From Listeria rocourtiae FSL F6-920 (lineage in GTDB: Bacteria > Bacillota > Bacilli > Lactobacillales > Listeriaceae): a stretch of DNA of 64,000 bases. The notes under the pieces were generated by a model. It saw only the letters and a list, made by a program, of their open reading frames with translations, ran no database searches and was not told the DNA's origin. Location: positions 62,001-126,000 of the forward strand of contig NZ_AODK01000007.1 of the NCBI RefSeq assembly GCF_000525975.1. The letters run 5' to 3'. Position numbers and translations under genes: made by a program. Within the stretch, counting starts at the first letter, position 1. Each line of letters begins with the position of its first letter. This document shows, in pieces, positions 10,363-21,266 of this stretch.

Positions 10363-12558
10363 TTATTTCAACTTCAATCGTTTCAAACGCAGGGCATTCA
10401 CTACAACCGAAACCGAACTGCCAGCCATCGCCAATCCTGCCACCCAAGGCGCTAACAAACCAAGCGCTGCTATCGGAATTCCTGCGCAGTTATACGCTAA
10501 CGCCCAGAAAAAATTTTGACGTATATTCCGCATCGTTGCTCGACTTAATTGAATTGTTTGTGGAACAAGCGTCAATTGGTGTCCAACAAGTGTCACATCC
10601 CCCGTCTCAATTGCAATATCCGTTCCCGTTCCAATACTAATCCCCGTGTCTGCCGTCGCAAGCGCCGGTGCATCATTAATCCCGTCGCCAACGAACGCTA
10701 CCACTCGACCTTTCTTTTGCAAATCAGCTACGAGGTCACTCTTATCATTCGGTAGTTGTTCTGCATAAACTTCATCAATCCCAAGCTCTGTCGCAATATT
10801 CTCTACAACAACGCTTTGGTCACCAGAAGCAATAGCCGTCTTAACGCCCAATTCATGAAGCCGTAAAATCGCTTCCTTAGCCTCTTTTCGTGGTGTGTCC
10901 AACAAGCCGAACGCACCAGCAAATACACCATCGATACTCATCGCGACAATCGTTTGCCCAGCTTCCATCCACTTTTGCATCGTATCAACTACGTCTTGCT
11001 GTATAGCGACAGATTGTGCAATAAAACGATACGAGCCAAGCGACACGCTAGCATCGTTTAGTATACCCACCATACCATGTCCTGCCTTTGCTCGAATTTT
11101 CTCTGCACGTGCCTCTTCTATATCGCCTAAATAAGCCAACACAGCTTTTGCAATCGGGTGTTCCGACCGTGCCTCCATTGCACCTGCAAAACGTTTGAAA
11201 TCCACGTGACTATCTAACATATTTGTCACACGTAATTTCCCTTCCGTCAGCGTTCCTGTTTTATCAAAAATAACCGTGTCCACTTTCGCCGTCCGCTCTA
11301 GATGTTCGCCACCTTTAAAAAGAATACCGCTTTCGGCAGCTTTCCCAGTTCCCGACATAATCGCAGTCGGCGTTGCCAAACCCAGCGCACATGGACATGC
11401 AATCACAAGTACTGCAATCGCGACTTGTAGCGACTGATCAAGTACGCCACCTGTTGCAATCATCCAAACCACGAATGTCACAAGCGCAATCCCTAGCACA
11501 ATAGGCACAAAAATCCCCGAAATTCGATCTGCCAAACGCTGAATTGGCGCTTTCACACCCTGCGCCTCTTCTACGAGCCGAATAATCGTCGAAAGCACTG
11601 TATCATCCATCCGTTTCGTTACCTTCGCCTGAAATGTTCCATCGAAATTCACCGTGGATCCAATCACCGCATCCCCCACCTTCTTCTCGACAGGTACCGG
11701 TTCTCCCGAAATCATCGACTCATCAACACTCGTTTCCCCTGTCAAAACAACCGCATCAATCGGCACTTTTTCACCAGGGCGCACTAAAATTACATCGCCG
11801 ACCGCAAGCTCATCTACAGGCACCTTCCACTCCTTGTTCTCCCGCAGCACAACAGCTTCCTTCGATTGGAGTTTAAGCAGCCCCGCAATGGATTGCGTTG
11901 TTTTCGATGTAGCATAACTCTCCAACAACTTCCCGAGCAAAATTAATGTAATCAATATTGCACTCGTCTCAAAATAATAATGTGCTTCTATATTAGGATT
12001 TAGCATTTGCCGGACATACTCTGCCAAGCTATAAAAATAAGCTGCTGATGTCCCAAGTGCCACAAGCACATCCATGTTGGCGCTCTTACCACGGAGCGAC
12101 TTATACGCCCCAACATAAAATCGCCAACCAATATAAAACTGAATCACCGTTGCCAAGATTAGCTGAACCGTCGGACTAATCAACGAATCAACTCCCATTG
12201 CAAATGACGTATGATGTAAATACGGGATATGCGTCACCATGGTCAGCAATAACGGGAAGGCCAAAACAGCAGACAGCGCAAACTGCCGCACCTCACGTCT
12301 AAACTTCTTCTCCAATACCGCATCTTTTTCTTCTTTTGACATTTTCTCCGCTGCCTCATACCCCGCATGCTTCACAATATCAATCAATTGTTCTGTTCCT
12401 ATCTGCTCGGGATCATAATACACTACAGCACTCTCTGTCACCAAATTCACACTGGCTCGCTCCACACCAACTGCACGTTTCAACGACTTCTCCACCCGTG
12501 TCGAACAAGCTGCACATGTCATACCGAACACATTCAAATCTTGCCTCTTCGCTTCCAT
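10363..12558 (-). CDS. copA: Copper-exporting P1B-type ATPase CopA
   Basis: Membrane pump that exports Cu(I). One N-terminal HMA domain with MTCAACS (residues about 13-19), eight expected helices with the CPC metal site ([13 protein letters not shown]), phosphorylation motif [15 protein letters not shown] in the nucleotide domain, and [10 protein letters not shown] at the hinge. About 731 residues. I start at the ATG 12558 behind GGGGGGAT rather than the upstream in-frame codon that would overlap csoR. It lies 20 bases after csoR, forming an operon. copZ, its usual partner, is separated by pnuC-nadR. Confidence 0.95.
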   Translation of the reverse strand: MEAKRQDLNVFGMTCAACSTRVEKSLKRAVGVERASVNLVTESAVVYYDPEQIGTEQLIDIVKHAGYEAAEKMSKEEKDAVLEKKFRREVRQFALSAVLAFPLLLTMVTHIPYLHHTSFAMGVDSLISPTVQLILATVIQFYIGWRFYVGAYKSLRGKSANMDVLVALGTSAAYFYSLAEYVRQMLNPNIEAHYYFETSAILITLILLGKLLESYATSKTTQSIAGLLKLQSKEAVVLRENKEWKVPVDELAVGDVILVRPGEKVPIDAVVLTGETSVDESMISGEPVPVEKKVGDAVIGSTVNFDGTFQAKVTKRMDDTVLSTIIRLVEEAQGVKAPIQRLADRISGIFVPIVLGIALVTFVVWMIATGGVLDQSLQVAIAVLVIACPCALGLATPTAIMSGTGKAAESGILFKGGEHLERTAKVDTVIFDKTGTLTEGKLRVTNMLDSHVDFKRFAGAMEARSEHPIAKAVLAYLGDIEEARAEKIRAKAGHGMVGILNDASVSLGSYRFIAQSVAIQQDVVDTMQKWMEAGQTIVAMSIDGVFAGAFGLLDTPRKEAKEAILRLHELGVKTAIASGDQSVVVENIATELGIDEVYAEQLPNDKSDLVADLQKKGRVVAFVGDGINDAPALATADTGISIGTGTDIAIETGDVTLVGHQLTLVPQTIQLSRATMRNIRQNFFWALAYNCAGIPIAALGLLAPWVAGLAMAGSSVSVVVNALRLKRLKLK

Positions 12559-12578
12559 TTTAAAATCCCCCCGATCTA

Positions 12579-12881
12579 TCACGTTTTTGAGAACTGCCGA
12601 ATTACCTTCAACAACTCATCCATCACTTCATCCGACTCACCATTTTGCGCAGCATCTACGACACAGTGCTTCGCGTGATGCTCCAAAACTTGTAAACCAA
12701 CCTTCTTAAGCGCTGAATTAGCCGCTGAAATCTGCACTAAAATATCAACACAGTAACGATTCTCCTCCACCATCTGCGCGATTCCACGAACCTGCCCTTC
12801 CACACGCCGCAAACGATTCAACACCTGTTTTGTATCTTCATCCGAACGTGGCACAATTGGTTTATCATGAACCATTATCAT
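12579..12881 (-). CDS. csoR: Copper-sensing transcriptional repressor CsoR
   Basis: All-helical Cu(I)-responsive repressor of the copper genes. The Cys-His-Cys copper site is present: YCVDILVQ on helix 2, and LEHHAKHCV with the histidine and second cysteine on helix 2-3. About 100 residues from the first ATG (12881); the second ATG at 12875 has better spacing from the GAGAGGAG site and may be the real start. It heads the csoR-copA operon and its promoter has a TACC...GGTA operator between -35 and -10, so it controls itself. Matches lmo1854. Confidence 0.94.
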   Translation of the reverse strand: MIMVHDKPIVPRSDEDTKQVLNRLRRVEGQVRGIAQMVEENRYCVDILVQISAANSALKKVGLQVLEHHAKHCVVDAAQNGESDEVMDELLKVIRQFSKT

Positions 12882-12909
12882 CCAACTCCTCTCACAACTC
12901 TATGACCTC

Positions 12910-12938
12910 ATTATACCTATAGGGGGTATTTTAGTCAA
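12910..12938 (-). promoter_or_regulatory. csoR-copA promoter with CsoR operator
   Basis: TTGACT (12933-12938) and TATAAT (12910-12915) are 17 bases apart on the minus strand. The spacer holds the GC-rich TACC-TATAGGG-GGTA element (12914-12928), placed to block RNA polymerase. Confidence 0.78.
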
Positions 12939-12961
12939 TCAACTTGTTTCCTTTCATCCAT

Positions 12962-12990
12962 AAAAAAGACCCCCACATCACGTGAGAGCC
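12962..12990 (-). terminator. Terminator after the carboxypeptidase gene
   Basis: A stem of about nine pairs, several of them G-U (GGCTCTCAC / GTGGGGGTC), followed by TTTTTT in the minus direction, just past the stop codon at 13007. Confidence 0.7.
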
Positions 12991-13006
12991 CTTCATCATT
13001 CACTAT

Positions 13007-13873
13007 TTAGGCATTATCAATTTTCTTTTGCAATGCTTGCACATGTTCGAAAAACTCTTCAAGCGTCCAATCATTCTCATAAATAATCGTTGCCGCGCCT
13101 TTCCCAACATAGCGATAGTGCCAAGATTCATATTGATATTGCGTCACAGCTTCCTTACCTTTCATATACCTTAAAATAAAGCCATAATGATGCGCGTTCT
13201 TTTGCAACCATTGACCCTCCGGTGTTTCACCAAAAGCCTCCGTCAAGTTAAATCCTTGATTACTCGATGAGATATCCATTGCAAGACCGGTTTGGTGCTC
13301 ACTTGTACCTGGAACAGCCACAGCTTCCTTTGCCTTTGCTTCACCTTTCGCAGCAACCTCCGCGCTAAAAACCTCCTGCTGACGTTTATACGAACGATAC
13401 CCCGAGACAGCATATAATGTCAGACCATCTTTCTTGGCCGCCGAAAACATCACCTCTAACTGAGATCCAGCTTCCTTCCGCATCTGCGCTTTTTCTACCT
13501 GTGCATCACCGAATGAAAAGGTTACATTCGGGCGAACAAGATCGGGCGGCGAATAGCTTGATTCTAGAGAATACTCCTTATTCGCGAGCACTAATATGTT
13601 CTCAGGGTTCGTAATAAATTGAACACCTTCTCTTTTTACTAATTTATTTTGCTGAGCAATGTAAGGATAAAGCGGATCATCTTGGTAATTTGTACCCTCC
13701 GCCTTGTTATTCTTTTCCGTACTATCCTTACTTTCTGGTTGTTCTGTATTTACCTTTTGGTCTGCTGTCGCTGTTTCCACACTAGGATGGTTGAGGTCAC
13801 CCGTTACATAATCTGTTGACGTATTCAAACTAGCCAATCCTAGCGCTATTATGAATGAAATAAAATGCATCAT
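13007..13873 (-). CDS. VanY/LdcB-type D-alanyl carboxypeptidase
   Basis: Secreted zinc carboxypeptidase trimming peptidoglycan stem peptides. An N-terminal signal or anchor helix (residues 1-20) is followed by a polar linker rich in Asn, Glu and Lys, then the peptidase M15B core: SGYRSYKRQQEVF, SEHQTGLAMDIS (zinc His and Asp), and ESWHYRYVG (zinc His). 288 residues. A GGAAGG site lies about 12 bases before the two ATG codons. Position and content match lmo1855. Whether it cuts D,D or L,D bonds cannot be read here. Confidence 0.88.
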   Translation of the reverse strand: MMHFISFIIALGLASLNTSTDYVTGDLNHPSVETATADQKVNTEQPESKDSTEKNNKAEGTNYQDDPLYPYIAQQNKLVKREGVQFITNPENILVLANKEYSLESSYSPPDLVRPNVTFSFGDAQVEKAQMRKEAGSQLEVMFSAAKKDGLTLYAVSGYRSYKRQQEVFSAEVAAKGEAKAKEAVAVPGTSEHQTGLAMDISSSNQGFNLTEAFGETPEGQWLQKNAHHYGFILRYMKGKEAVTQYQYESWHYRYVGKGAATIIYENDWTLEEFFEHVQALQKKIDNA

Positions 13874-13923
13874 CTTGTCTTGTTACCTTCCTTCGTCAGA
13901 TTCTCCCCACAAATATTTCATCC

Positions 13924-14625
13924 CTACTTCAATGTAGACTCTAACGCAACCACAATCATATCATTGAACGTCGTTTGGCGCTCTTCTGACGTCGTTTCTT
14001 CCCCAGTAAAAATGTGATCACTGACTGTCAAAATCGCCAATGCTTTTCGTCCAAATTTCTGCGCAATCGTATAAAGTGCCGCTGCTTCCATCTCGATGCC
14101 AAGCACACCATGGTCCGCCAATTGTTGCTTATCCAACTGCTCATTATAAAAGCGATCTGATGAAAAAACATTTCCAACACGCATTGCTAGGCCTTTTTCA
14201 AGCCCTGCATCATACGCATTTTTCAACAATTCAAAATCAGCTACTGGTGCAAAATCTACGCCTGCAAATGTGTTACGATTAATTTGCGAATCCGTCGAAG
14301 CCGCTTGCGCAATGACGACATCGCGAACTTTCACGTCTTTTTGGATTGCGCCCATTGTTCCAACGCGAATCAAATTTTTGACATCATAACTTTGAATCAA
14401 TTCATTCACATAAATCGAAATCGATGGAACCCCCATACCAGTACCCATAACCGATACACGCTTCCCCTTATAAGTCCCCGTATAGCCAAGCATATTACGA
14501 ACTTCATTAAAACAAGTAACATTCTCTAAAAAAGTTTCTGCAATATACTTCGCACGCAACGGATCTCCCGGTAAAAGAATCGTTTCTGCGATTTCGCCTT
14601 GTTTTGCCTCAATATGAATACTCAT
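13924..14625 (-). CDS. deoD: Purine nucleoside phosphorylase, DeoD type
   Basis: Cytosolic enzyme that splits purine (deoxy)ribonucleosides with phosphate into base and sugar-1-phosphate. 233 residues. [15 protein letters not shown] (residues about 17-31) holds the conserved glycine-aspartate phosphate loop; [14 protein letters not shown] and [10 protein letters not shown] (substrate glutamate) and SDHIFTGE (catalytic aspartate) are all in place. It overlaps the end of yozE by 17 bases, so the two are co-translated. Matches lmo1856. Confidence 0.95.
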   Translation of the reverse strand: MSIHIEAKQGEIAETILLPGDPLRAKYIAETFLENVTCFNEVRNMLGYTGTYKGKRVSVMGTGMGVPSISIYVNELIQSYDVKNLIRVGTMGAIQKDVKVRDVVIAQAASTDSQINRNTFAGVDFAPVADFELLKNAYDAGLEKGLAMRVGNVFSSDRFYNEQLDKQQLADHGVLGIEMEAAALYTIAQKFGRKALAILTVSDHIFTGEETTSEERQTTFNDMIVVALESTLK

Positions 14626-14875
14626 CGACTATCGCCTCCCATTTTTTTTCTTCATCCAAAATATAGCTATTCCAAATATCATCAAACAACGTCATGCTCG
14701 GAATATATGGAGCATTCAACTCCAAATACTCGCATAACTCATAATAATCAGTAGACTGCTTCGGAAAACTGTGATCTTTAAAAGCATCATTTGCAAATTT
14801 CGTCGCTGCATCCCGTTTAATCGTATCGCGGTAAGTCATTAAATAATGATAAAACGATCGTCCCAAGCCGCCCAT
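14609..14875 (-). CDS. YozE family protein (UPF0346)
   Basis: Small cytosolic protein of unknown function with a SAM-like helical fold. The conserved run [27 protein letters not shown] and YLELNAPY identifies the YozE family. 88 residues from the ATG at 14875, but that ATG lies almost on the AAAGGA site; an in-frame TTG at 14866 (LGRSFYH) has better spacing. Overlaps deoD. Matches lmo1857. Confidence 0.88.
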   Translation of the reverse strand: MGGLGRSFYHYLMTYRDTIKRDAATKFANDAFKDHSFPKQSTDYYELCEYLELNAPYIPSMTLFDDIWNSYILDEEKKWEAIVDEYSY

Positions 14876-14887
14876 TCCTTTCTGTTG

Positions 14888-15800
14888 TCAACTTTCCACA
14901 TGTCGCAAAATTTCTTCACAAATCCGATGCGTTTCAAGCGCTGATTTTTTTTGTAACTGGCTCTGTCTTGCCCTCACGTACCGCATCCAAAAAGGCCGTA
15001 ATAATCGACTCGAACCCACGTTTATAAAGTGTCGTCTCCCAATCACCAAAACGCACAATCGAATGGCCCGTCCCTTCGTATACATGCAACTCTGTCACGT
15101 GCTCCACTTCAAATTTCGCATCCGGTGTAAAGACAGTCAAACGCTCCTCGCTTGTACCGCTTTCTCGATTCATAATCGCCGTTGCCGTCCGACCATTCGC
15201 CAAAAACTGCACTGTAATCGCTGATAATAATTCCCCATTCATCGTCGGAAAAACCGTCATTTTCTCCACCGGTGCATCTAGTAAATGTAATACCGTATCC
15301 ACAACATGAATAAAATCATCAAAGATAAACGTACGTGCATCATTTGCCTGCGCTTTCCGATGTTTTTGCATCAAAATCATATTGGTATCTGTTTTTTCTG
15401 CCAACGCCGCATATCGAGGCGCAAAACGGCGATTAAAGCCAACCATCAATAACGTATTTTTTGCCTCAGCAAGCTCAATCAATTCCTTCGTCGTTTCATA
15501 ATCGTCCGCAACCGGCTTGTCTACATAAACCGGAATCTCCGCCTCTAAAAATGCGCGAACAATTTCTGGATGGCTTGCCGTTGACGTATGTATAAACACC
15601 GCATCGACTTGCGCACGAATAATCGAATCAATGGAATGATGCGTATTATGAAATCGGTATTTCTCACTAATAGCCTTCAACTTCTGCGCATCACGCGTAA
15701 ACAAATGTACCTCCACATTATCCAAATGCGCAAACACCGGTAAATAGGCTTTCTGCGCAATGCCACCTAAACCAAGCACAGCAATTTTCTGCATCTTCAT
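14888..15800 (-). CDS. Gfo/Idh/MocA family oxidoreductase (frame-shifted near the C-terminus)
   Basis: NAD(P)-dependent sugar-type dehydrogenase. N-terminal Rossmann fold starts KIAVLGLGGIAQKAYLPVF; VYVDKPVADDYETTKEL has the EKP-like motif (here DKP) typical of the family; the C-terminal half is the mixed-sheet substrate domain. The frame breaks in a T8 run at 14945-14952; with seven bases it reads VTKKSALETHRICEEIL to a stop at 14888, about 303 residues. Substrate unknown. Matches lmo1858. Confidence 0.85.
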
Positions 15801-15950
15801 TCCTCCTTGGAAAAATACAAACTAATACCCCTACCAATTCTATCATAACCTGGCAGAGGTATTCAACGCTAAAACTACAACATATGCTAAATATAGCGAC
15901 AACAAGCGGTAGCTCACCATCATTTAGCAAAGGTCCGCACCATTCCACCA

Positions 15951-16388
15951 TCACTCAAAAAGCGGCAAATACACACCATAACCAGCTTCTTCAAGCGCAT
16001 CTTTCGGTACAAAGCGAAGCGCCGCGGAGTTAATACAATAACGCATTCCACCTGATTCACGCGGCCCATCAGGAAAAATATGACCCAAATGGGAATCAGC
16101 ATCCACCGAACGAACCTCCGTCCGAATCATTCCGTGCGATAAATCTCGTTTTTCCAAGACCTCAAGCGGATCAATCGGCTTCGTAAAACTTGGCCAACCA
16201 CAACCAGCATCATACTGATCCAGCGAGGAAAACAACGGCTTCCCAGAAACGATATCCACATAAATCCCCGGTTGTTCATTATCCCAAAATTCATTTTTAA
16301 ATGGGCTTTCCGTTCCTTGCTCCTGTGTCACTTTATATTGCAAATCGTTCAATTCCTTCAATCGTTTTGCTTTATCCTCTTGCTTCAT
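15951..16388 (-). CDS. msrB: Peptide methionine-R-sulfoxide reductase MsrB
   Basis: Repairs the R-form of oxidised methionine in proteins using thioredoxin. 145 residues from the ATG 16388 ([10 protein letters not shown]) behind AAAGGGTGA. Core motifs: [36 protein letters not shown], and [11 protein letters not shown] with the catalytic cysteine. No CxxC zinc pairs are seen, so it is the zinc-free form. The start lies 8 bases inside or after the end of msrA, forming an msrA-msrB operon. Matches lmo1859. Confidence 0.94.
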   Translation of the reverse strand: MKQEDKAKRLKELNDLQYKVTQEQGTESPFKNEFWDNEQPGIYVDIVSGKPLFSSLDQYDAGCGWPSFTKPIDPLEVLEKRDLSHGMIRTEVRSVDADSHLGHIFPDGPRESGGMRYCINSAALRFVPKDALEEAGYGVYLPLFE

Positions 16389-16395
16389 TAGCGAA

Positions 16396-16918
16396 TCACC
16401 CTTTCCAATTAGCATCGATAAATGGGTCACGCCCCGAATGACTGCGATAATTCTTGTAGTGACTCGGATCCTTCTTATAAAAATCTTGATGGTACTCCTC
16501 CGCCACATAAAACGGTCCAGCCTTCTCAATTGCTGTCACAACAGGTCGTTTTAAAACGCCCACTCGCATCCAAATCTGCTTTCGATTGCTCTGCTATAGT
16601 ACGCTGTTCCTCTGACGTATAAAAAATAACCGGTCGATAAGACGATCCACGGTCTACAAATTGACCACCTGCATCCGTTGGGTCCGTCTGCTGCCAGTAA
16701 ACCTCAACCAATTTCTCATAAGGAAAAACAGCTGGATCAAATGTAATCTCGACCGCTTCTGTATGTCCCGTTGTCTCACTACAGACCTCTTTATATGTTG
16801 GATTCACCGTATGACCACCCGTATAACCGGCAACCACACTCTCAATTCCAGGTTGCATATCAAACGGCTTAATCATACACCAAAAACAGCCACCCGCAAA
16901 AATTGCTTTCTCACTCAT
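16396..16918 (-). CDS. msrA: Peptide methionine-S-sulfoxide reductase MsrA (frame-shifted)
   Basis: Repairs the S-form of oxidised methionine. N-terminal GGCFWCM (residues about 9-15) carries the catalytic cysteine; [25 protein letters not shown] is the family core. The frame breaks at TTTTAAAA (16549-16556), where one base too many is present; without it the protein continues [24 protein letters not shown] and ends [14 protein letters not shown] at 16396, about 173 residues. Directly upstream of msrB. Matches lmo1860. Confidence 0.92.
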
Positions 16919-16935
16919 TGTCTTACCTCCCCATC

Positions 16936-17541
16936 TTAATTTGTCGGTACTAACAGTGTAAACGAAATATCATCCTTCTTCAAATCAAGCGCATCGACAC
17001 GCACCCTTACACCGCCCTTTAATTCCAGTTTATTCATATCCAAATAAATTTTCCGACTTTTTGGAGACACCGTAACCCAATCCGGCAATTCCACCTGGTT
17101 TTGTACATACTTCATCGCAACCGAAACGGGGAGCGGCAATGCACCTATTCTTAAGTCCACTTGCTTCAAGACAACAACGCCATCTTTTCGTAATGTTGGC
17201 GTAAAATTAAGTCCTAAGTCCACAGGTTGTCCTAAAAAGCGAGCCTCTGCGGTGAAAACAACATCATCCGCTAAATACACATCATACGTTATATCCGCAT
17301 CATTATCCTTTTGAAAATCTTGCAAATAATGCGCAATCAATGCATTCAAATCTGCTTTATTCGTTGATGATGGAAATTCCACCATGTCTTTTGTACTCAC
17401 TTTACGCCCTGCATCTTCCGGCACATGCGGTGAAAACCAAAATATTGACATGTAAATCCAACAAAAGCTGAGCACTAGAATACCAGCAAAAGTAAGAAAT
17501 GCCCATTTCCAAAAATTTATTTGCTTATTCTCCGCCTTCAA
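16936..17541 (-). CDS. YpmS family membrane-anchored protein
   Basis: Protein of unknown function with one N-terminal membrane helix (residues about 12-34, [20 protein letters not shown]) and an extracellular DUF2140 domain ([20 protein letters not shown]). 201 residues. The start appears to be TTG at 17541 behind GAAGGTGA. It follows the ypmR lipase gene by 15 bases, an arrangement kept in Bacillus (ypmR-ypmS) and Listeria (lmo1862-1861), suggesting a joint envelope role. Confidence 0.85.
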   Translation of the reverse strand: MKAENKQINFWKWAFLTFAGILVLSFCWIYMSIFWFSPHVPEDAGRKVSTKDMVEFPSSTNKADLNALIAHYLQDFQKDNDADITYDVYLADDVVFTAEARFLGQPVDLGLNFTPTLRKDGVVVLKQVDLRIGALPLPVSVAMKYVQNQVELPDWVTVSPKSRKIYLDMNKLELKGGVRVRVDALDLKKDDISFTLLVPTN

Positions 17542-17556
17542 TTCCAGTCACCTTCT

Positions 17557-18358
17557 CTATCTTATATTTCCCTCATGAATGGATGTTACCATTTCTTTAT
17601 AAAGCGCATCTGCCATCTTCTGATAACCTTCATGGTTCGGGTGAAATAAATCGCCTGCTAGATTCGGATTTGCCTTCCCAACTGCTGTGTCCCCACGTTC
17701 TTCCAATTGCTTCGTGACCGAAATAAAATGCGCATCGTCGGTTTTCGCTAGCGTTTTTTTTCGTAGCCGCATTCCATTCTGCAATAATTTCGTCGAACAC
17801 TTCAAAATCAGCGAAATAAGTGGTGTACGGGTTATAAATACCGAACACATAAATTGGCGCATCAGCATTTAAATCACGAATTTCTGCCAACAATTCTTTC
17901 AATTTTTGATCGAATATCTTGCTTGCTTTTGTAAAGTCCTGTTTCTCTGCGTCTAGTAATTTAGAGCGCACTACTTTCATCACGTCATTGCCGCCAATCG
18001 TGATTGAAATCGCATTTGCTGCTTTGACATCTTTTTGAAAATCAGGCTGTGTATCTAGGCGCTTCATCAACTGATCAATTCGGTTACCACCAACGCCATA
18101 ATTTTCTGTCTTCACACTTCTTACATCTTCACGCTTAGACAACATGGACGCAATAATCCCAACGTATCCACCATTATCTTTCTCATCGCCAGATCCTTCC
18201 GTTAACGAATCACCCATCGCAACAAGATTTACCGCAATACGAGCTTCCTCGCGCTTTCTTTCTTGCTCTTTCTGGACAAAATAAAAGGTAAGAATCGCCG
18301 CAAAAATGATAATAGCAATTCCCGCGAACCAATATTTTTTCTTATTCAAGTTCTTCAC
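17557..18358 (-). CDS. SGNH/GDSL lipase-esterase, YpmR type (frame-shifted)
   Basis: Membrane-anchored SGNH hydrolase facing outward. N-terminal helix at residues about 11-28; block I MGDSLTEGSGD with catalytic serine; block III GGNDVM; block V FHPNHEGYQ with aspartate-less HxxH form (the expected Asp-x-x-His reads HPNH preceded by GDLF). The frame breaks at a T8 run 17754-17761; with seven bases it reads ATKKTLAKTDDAHFISV to the stop at 17557, about 266 residues. Substrate unknown. Matches lmo1862. Confidence 0.85.
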
Positions 18359-18363
18359 CTAAC

Positions 18364-19200
18364 CTACTCTGTATAGTAAATCATTGCAAAAGCACCATTT
18401 CCAGCATGCGTTGAGATGACCGAATCAGCATTTAAAACCAACACATTAGACAGATGGAAAATTTCCTTGGCATGTGTTTTGATTTCTTCGGCCATTTGCA
18501 AACCATTCGCATGTTGAATGTTGAGCTCCTTTACCTTCTTCGTTTCTGCTTTCAAAATATCAACTAAATAATCCATCGTTTTCTTCTTACTACGAATCTT
18601 AGCTTCCTCCACTAGCGCACCATCCTGCAATCTGGCAATCAGCTTGATATTCAAGAGGCTTCCAATAATCCCTTGCATTCTGCCAACACGCCCACCTTTA
18701 ATAAGGTTTTCAAGCGTAACAACACAAATATAGAGCTTGGTTTTCGCACGAATAGATGAGATTTTCGTTAAAATGTCTTCTACTGTGTTCGATTCCTTTT
18801 GTGCCATTTTCGCCGCCTCAATCACTTGGAAAGCCAAGGCGCGTGCAATGTAATCAGAATCAATAACCGTTACTTTTCCTGGTACCATATCAGCTGCTTG
18901 TTGTGCAGTCAATACTGTACCACTTAATTTTTCCGTCAAATGAATCGCTAGCACTTCACTACCGTCTGCGGTTAATTCCTCAAATAAAGCTACAATATTC
19001 CCAATTGCTGGTTGCGATGATTTTGGAAGTTGCTTTGCAGCTGCCATTTTCGCCATGAAATCAGTTGGTTCTAGCTCTGTTGCATCGTAATTTTTCCCGT
19101 CAATTTCAACGGTTAACGGTAGAATATGAATGTTATATTTCGCCACTTCTTCGGGCGTTAATCCTGCAGTTGAATCAGTCACAATTTTAATTTTTGTCAT
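18364..19200 (-). CDS. DegV family fatty-acid-binding protein
   Basis: Cytosolic EDD-fold protein that binds a fatty acid; family members feed FakA-type fatty acid kinases. KIVTDSTAGLTPEE at the start, SSQPAIGNIVALFEEL with the conserved TSQPS-like motif, and GGRVGRMQGIIGSLLNIKLI are diagnostic. ATG at 19200 chosen over an in-frame TTG at 19215. About 278 residues. Its stop lies 5 bases before the ypmR start, so it heads the degV-ypmR-ypmS group. Matches lmo1863. Confidence 0.92.
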   Translation of the reverse strand: MTKIKIVTDSTAGLTPEEVAKYNIHILPLTVEIDGKNYDATELEPTDFMAKMAAAKQLPKSSQPAIGNIVALFEELTADGSEVLAIHLTEKLSGTVLTAQQAADMVPGKVTVIDSDYIARALAFQVIEAAKMAQKESNTVEDILTKISSIRAKTKLYICVVTLENLIKGGRVGRMQGIIGSLLNIKLIARLQDGALVEEAKIRSKKKTMDYLVDILKAETKKVKELNIQHANGLQMAEEIKTHAKEIFHLSNVLVLNADSVISTHAGNGAFAMIYYTE

Positions 19201-19434
19201 TATTTCCACATCCAATTCTAGATTTTCTTTTTTTCTATTATAGCAAGAAAATCACAATAGTACTATTCTAATAGCTAAATATCCAGCGGAAGTTGTACCT
19301 TATAACGGTATTTTGACATGCTTTACATTATCTTCAATTTTAGCGCGCTTTTTTGCTTTCTATTTCCCTGTAAAAAGCGTATTATGAAAGTAAGAATTGA
19401 AAATTGAATTTTTCAGAAAAGTTTGGTGATAAAT

Positions 19435-20064
19435 ATGCACGAAGCATATAATTGGAAAGAGGAAATCGCAAATGCTGTAACTCACGGAATCGGATTTTTA
19501 CTTAGTATCCCAGCACTCGTGATGCTTATTATCTTCGCAGTACAACGAGATAACCCGGTTTATTTGGTCAGTTTTTTAATTTATGGCATCTCCTTGATGT
19601 TACTCTATTTCTGTTCGACAATGTTGCATAGCTTTAAACCAGGAAAAGCTAAACAATTATTTAATATTTTAGATCATGTGGCCATCTACGTTTTGATAGC
19701 TGGCTCATACACTCCACTCGTATTGATAACACTACAAGGTTCACTTGGGTGGACGCTCTTCGGAATCATCTGGGGACTCGCCATAGCTGGGATTATCTAT
19801 AAATGCTTCCTGCTCGGAAAATGGAAACTTATCTCAACACTCTTTTATTTGCTGATGGGATGGCTTGTTATGATTGCTATCAAACCACTCTACCTATCGC
19901 TGGAACCAACTGGGTTTTGGCTACTTGTAACCGGTGGTATCATGTTCACCGTTGGCGCCGTTTTTTATAGCATTCCAAGAATTCCTTACATGCACGCAAT
20001 TTGGCATCTATTTGTTATTGCGGGAACTGGGTTTATGTATTTTTGTATTTTGATTTATGTATAG
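19435..20064 (+). CDS. Hemolysin III / PAQR family membrane protein
   Basis: Seven-helix membrane protein of the hemolysin III (YqfA, PAQR) family. The family zinc-site residues are visible: THGIGFLLS near the start, STMLHSF, DHVAIYVLIAGSYTPL, and PYMHAIWHLFVIAG with two histidines at the end. The ATG at 19435 is preceded by GGTGAT; in-frame TTG (19423) and GTG (19426) are alternatives. About 209 residues. True haemolytic activity is not implied by family membership. Matches lmo1864. Confidence 0.88.
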   Translation: MHEAYNWKEEIANAVTHGIGFLLSIPALVMLIIFAVQRDNPVYLVSFLIYGISLMLLYFCSTMLHSFKPGKAKQLFNILDHVAIYVLIAGSYTPLVLITLQGSLGWTLFGIIWGLAIAGIIYKCFLLGKWKLISTLFYLLMGWLVMIAIKPLYLSLEPTGFWLLVTGGIMFTVGAVFYSIPRIPYMHAIWHLFVIAGTGFMYFCILIYV

Positions 20065-20070
20065 ATTAGG

Positions 20071-20102
20071 AAAAGGTACCCTTAAATTTGGATGCCTTTT
20101 TT
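20071..20102 (+). terminator. Terminator after hemolysin III gene
   Basis: Imperfect stem AAAAGGTACCC / GGATGCCTTTT followed by T run. Confidence 0.7.
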
Positions 20103-20177
20103 GCTAGCTATTTTGTTTCATTGTAGCAATGCCAACTCGCAAATACTAGGATTTAATGGAATTTCATTTTAAATCGC

Positions 20178-21266
20178 TTATTTAGATGTCATCATTCCAA
20201 AAACAAAGAAAAATATACATAAAGCCACTAGTACAAATACAGCAGGGATAGTGACAAACCAGACAAGAAAGAACAATCCGGCAAGCAGGCCAAGGAATAA
20301 AGCTAAATGTATCCATGCAAGCCGCTCTTCTGGAACCCGATATAAATGAAAAGTCCCCGAAAAAGCAAGAAGATACACTAAAACTGAGCTAAACAAGAAG
20401 AAAACAACAAAATGATAAGATATGTCTGGTAAAACGAGCATTTTAATACCCGCCGCAGTTGTTGATAGGGACAGGAAGATAAATAAGTGTCCGTAAATAA
20501 TCAACTGCCCTGCAGTAAGCTGCTCCTTATCCAATTTTTTCTCTAAGTTATCAAAATACTGCCACCAGATGAGTAACACAAGAACGATGGCGCACGCCGC
20601 ATAAAAAATAACCCCCGCATCCATAACTTCCGTCGACAGTACAGAAATAATCGATACGATAGATTCGCCCAGCAAAATAATGGTGAATAAGCCAAAACGT
20701 TCCAAAAGATGCTCCGTATGTATCGGGACTTGCCGCAATTTTTTTCGTCCTAGAAGCGGTACTAGAATATCTAGTAAAATACCTGCGTAAAGCATAATAT
20801 ACCGCCAATCACCATCAAAGAATAATGACAATGATGACACAAAAATACCAATCCAAAAATATTTACCCAGGAAAAGCGCCACGTTTTTGCGCGCTGCTTT
20901 TTCTTTCTTTGCCGCAAACAGATACTGAATTGCCGTAATCATCCGCAAACCAATATATCCAATGAAAAATGTGATATATGTTTCATCAAACTGAATATTA
21001 AAGCTCGAAATCATCAATAGTACAAACATGATTTCCAAGCCAATAAGCAGTCGTTGGGGTAACAAATCATTTCCATAACGGTTGATAAATAACGTCTGAC
21101 CTACCCATGCCCACCATAACGGCACAAACATTAAAACAAACTTCCAAAAGATAGTGCCATGGATTACACCGTCCTCTATGTGTAACAACACATGCGTTAC
21201 GGACGCAATCGCACCAACAAATAATAAATCAAAAAATAGTTCTAGCCAAGTTACTTTCTTTGGCAC
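20178..21266 (-). CDS. Low temperature requirement A (LtrA) family membrane protein
   Basis: Integral membrane protein with about ten helices. The N-terminus VTWLELFFDLLFVGAIASVTH (residues about 4-24) is the LtrA (PF06772) signature; LLERFGLFTIILLGESIVSI in the middle is its second conserved block. 362 residues. Named for a Listeria mutant with poor growth in the cold; biochemical role unknown. It lies between hemolysin III and ccpN, which are adjacent in L. monocytogenes as I recall, so it may be an insertion specific to this lineage. Confidence 0.85.
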   Translation of the reverse strand: MPKKVTWLELFFDLLFVGAIASVTHVLLHIEDGVIHGTIFWKFVLMFVPLWWAWVGQTLFINRYGNDLLPQRLLIGLEIMFVLLMISSFNIQFDETYITFFIGYIGLRMITAIQYLFAAKKEKAARKNVALFLGKYFWIGIFVSSLSLFFDGDWRYIMLYAGILLDILVPLLGRKKLRQVPIHTEHLLERFGLFTIILLGESIVSIISVLSTEVMDAGVIFYAACAIVLVLLIWWQYFDNLEKKLDKEQLTAGQLIIYGHLFIFLSLSTTAAGIKMLVLPDISYHFVVFFLFSSVLVYLLAFSGTFHLYRVPEERLAWIHLALFLGLLAGLFFLVWFVTIPAVFVLVALCIFFFVFGMMTSK

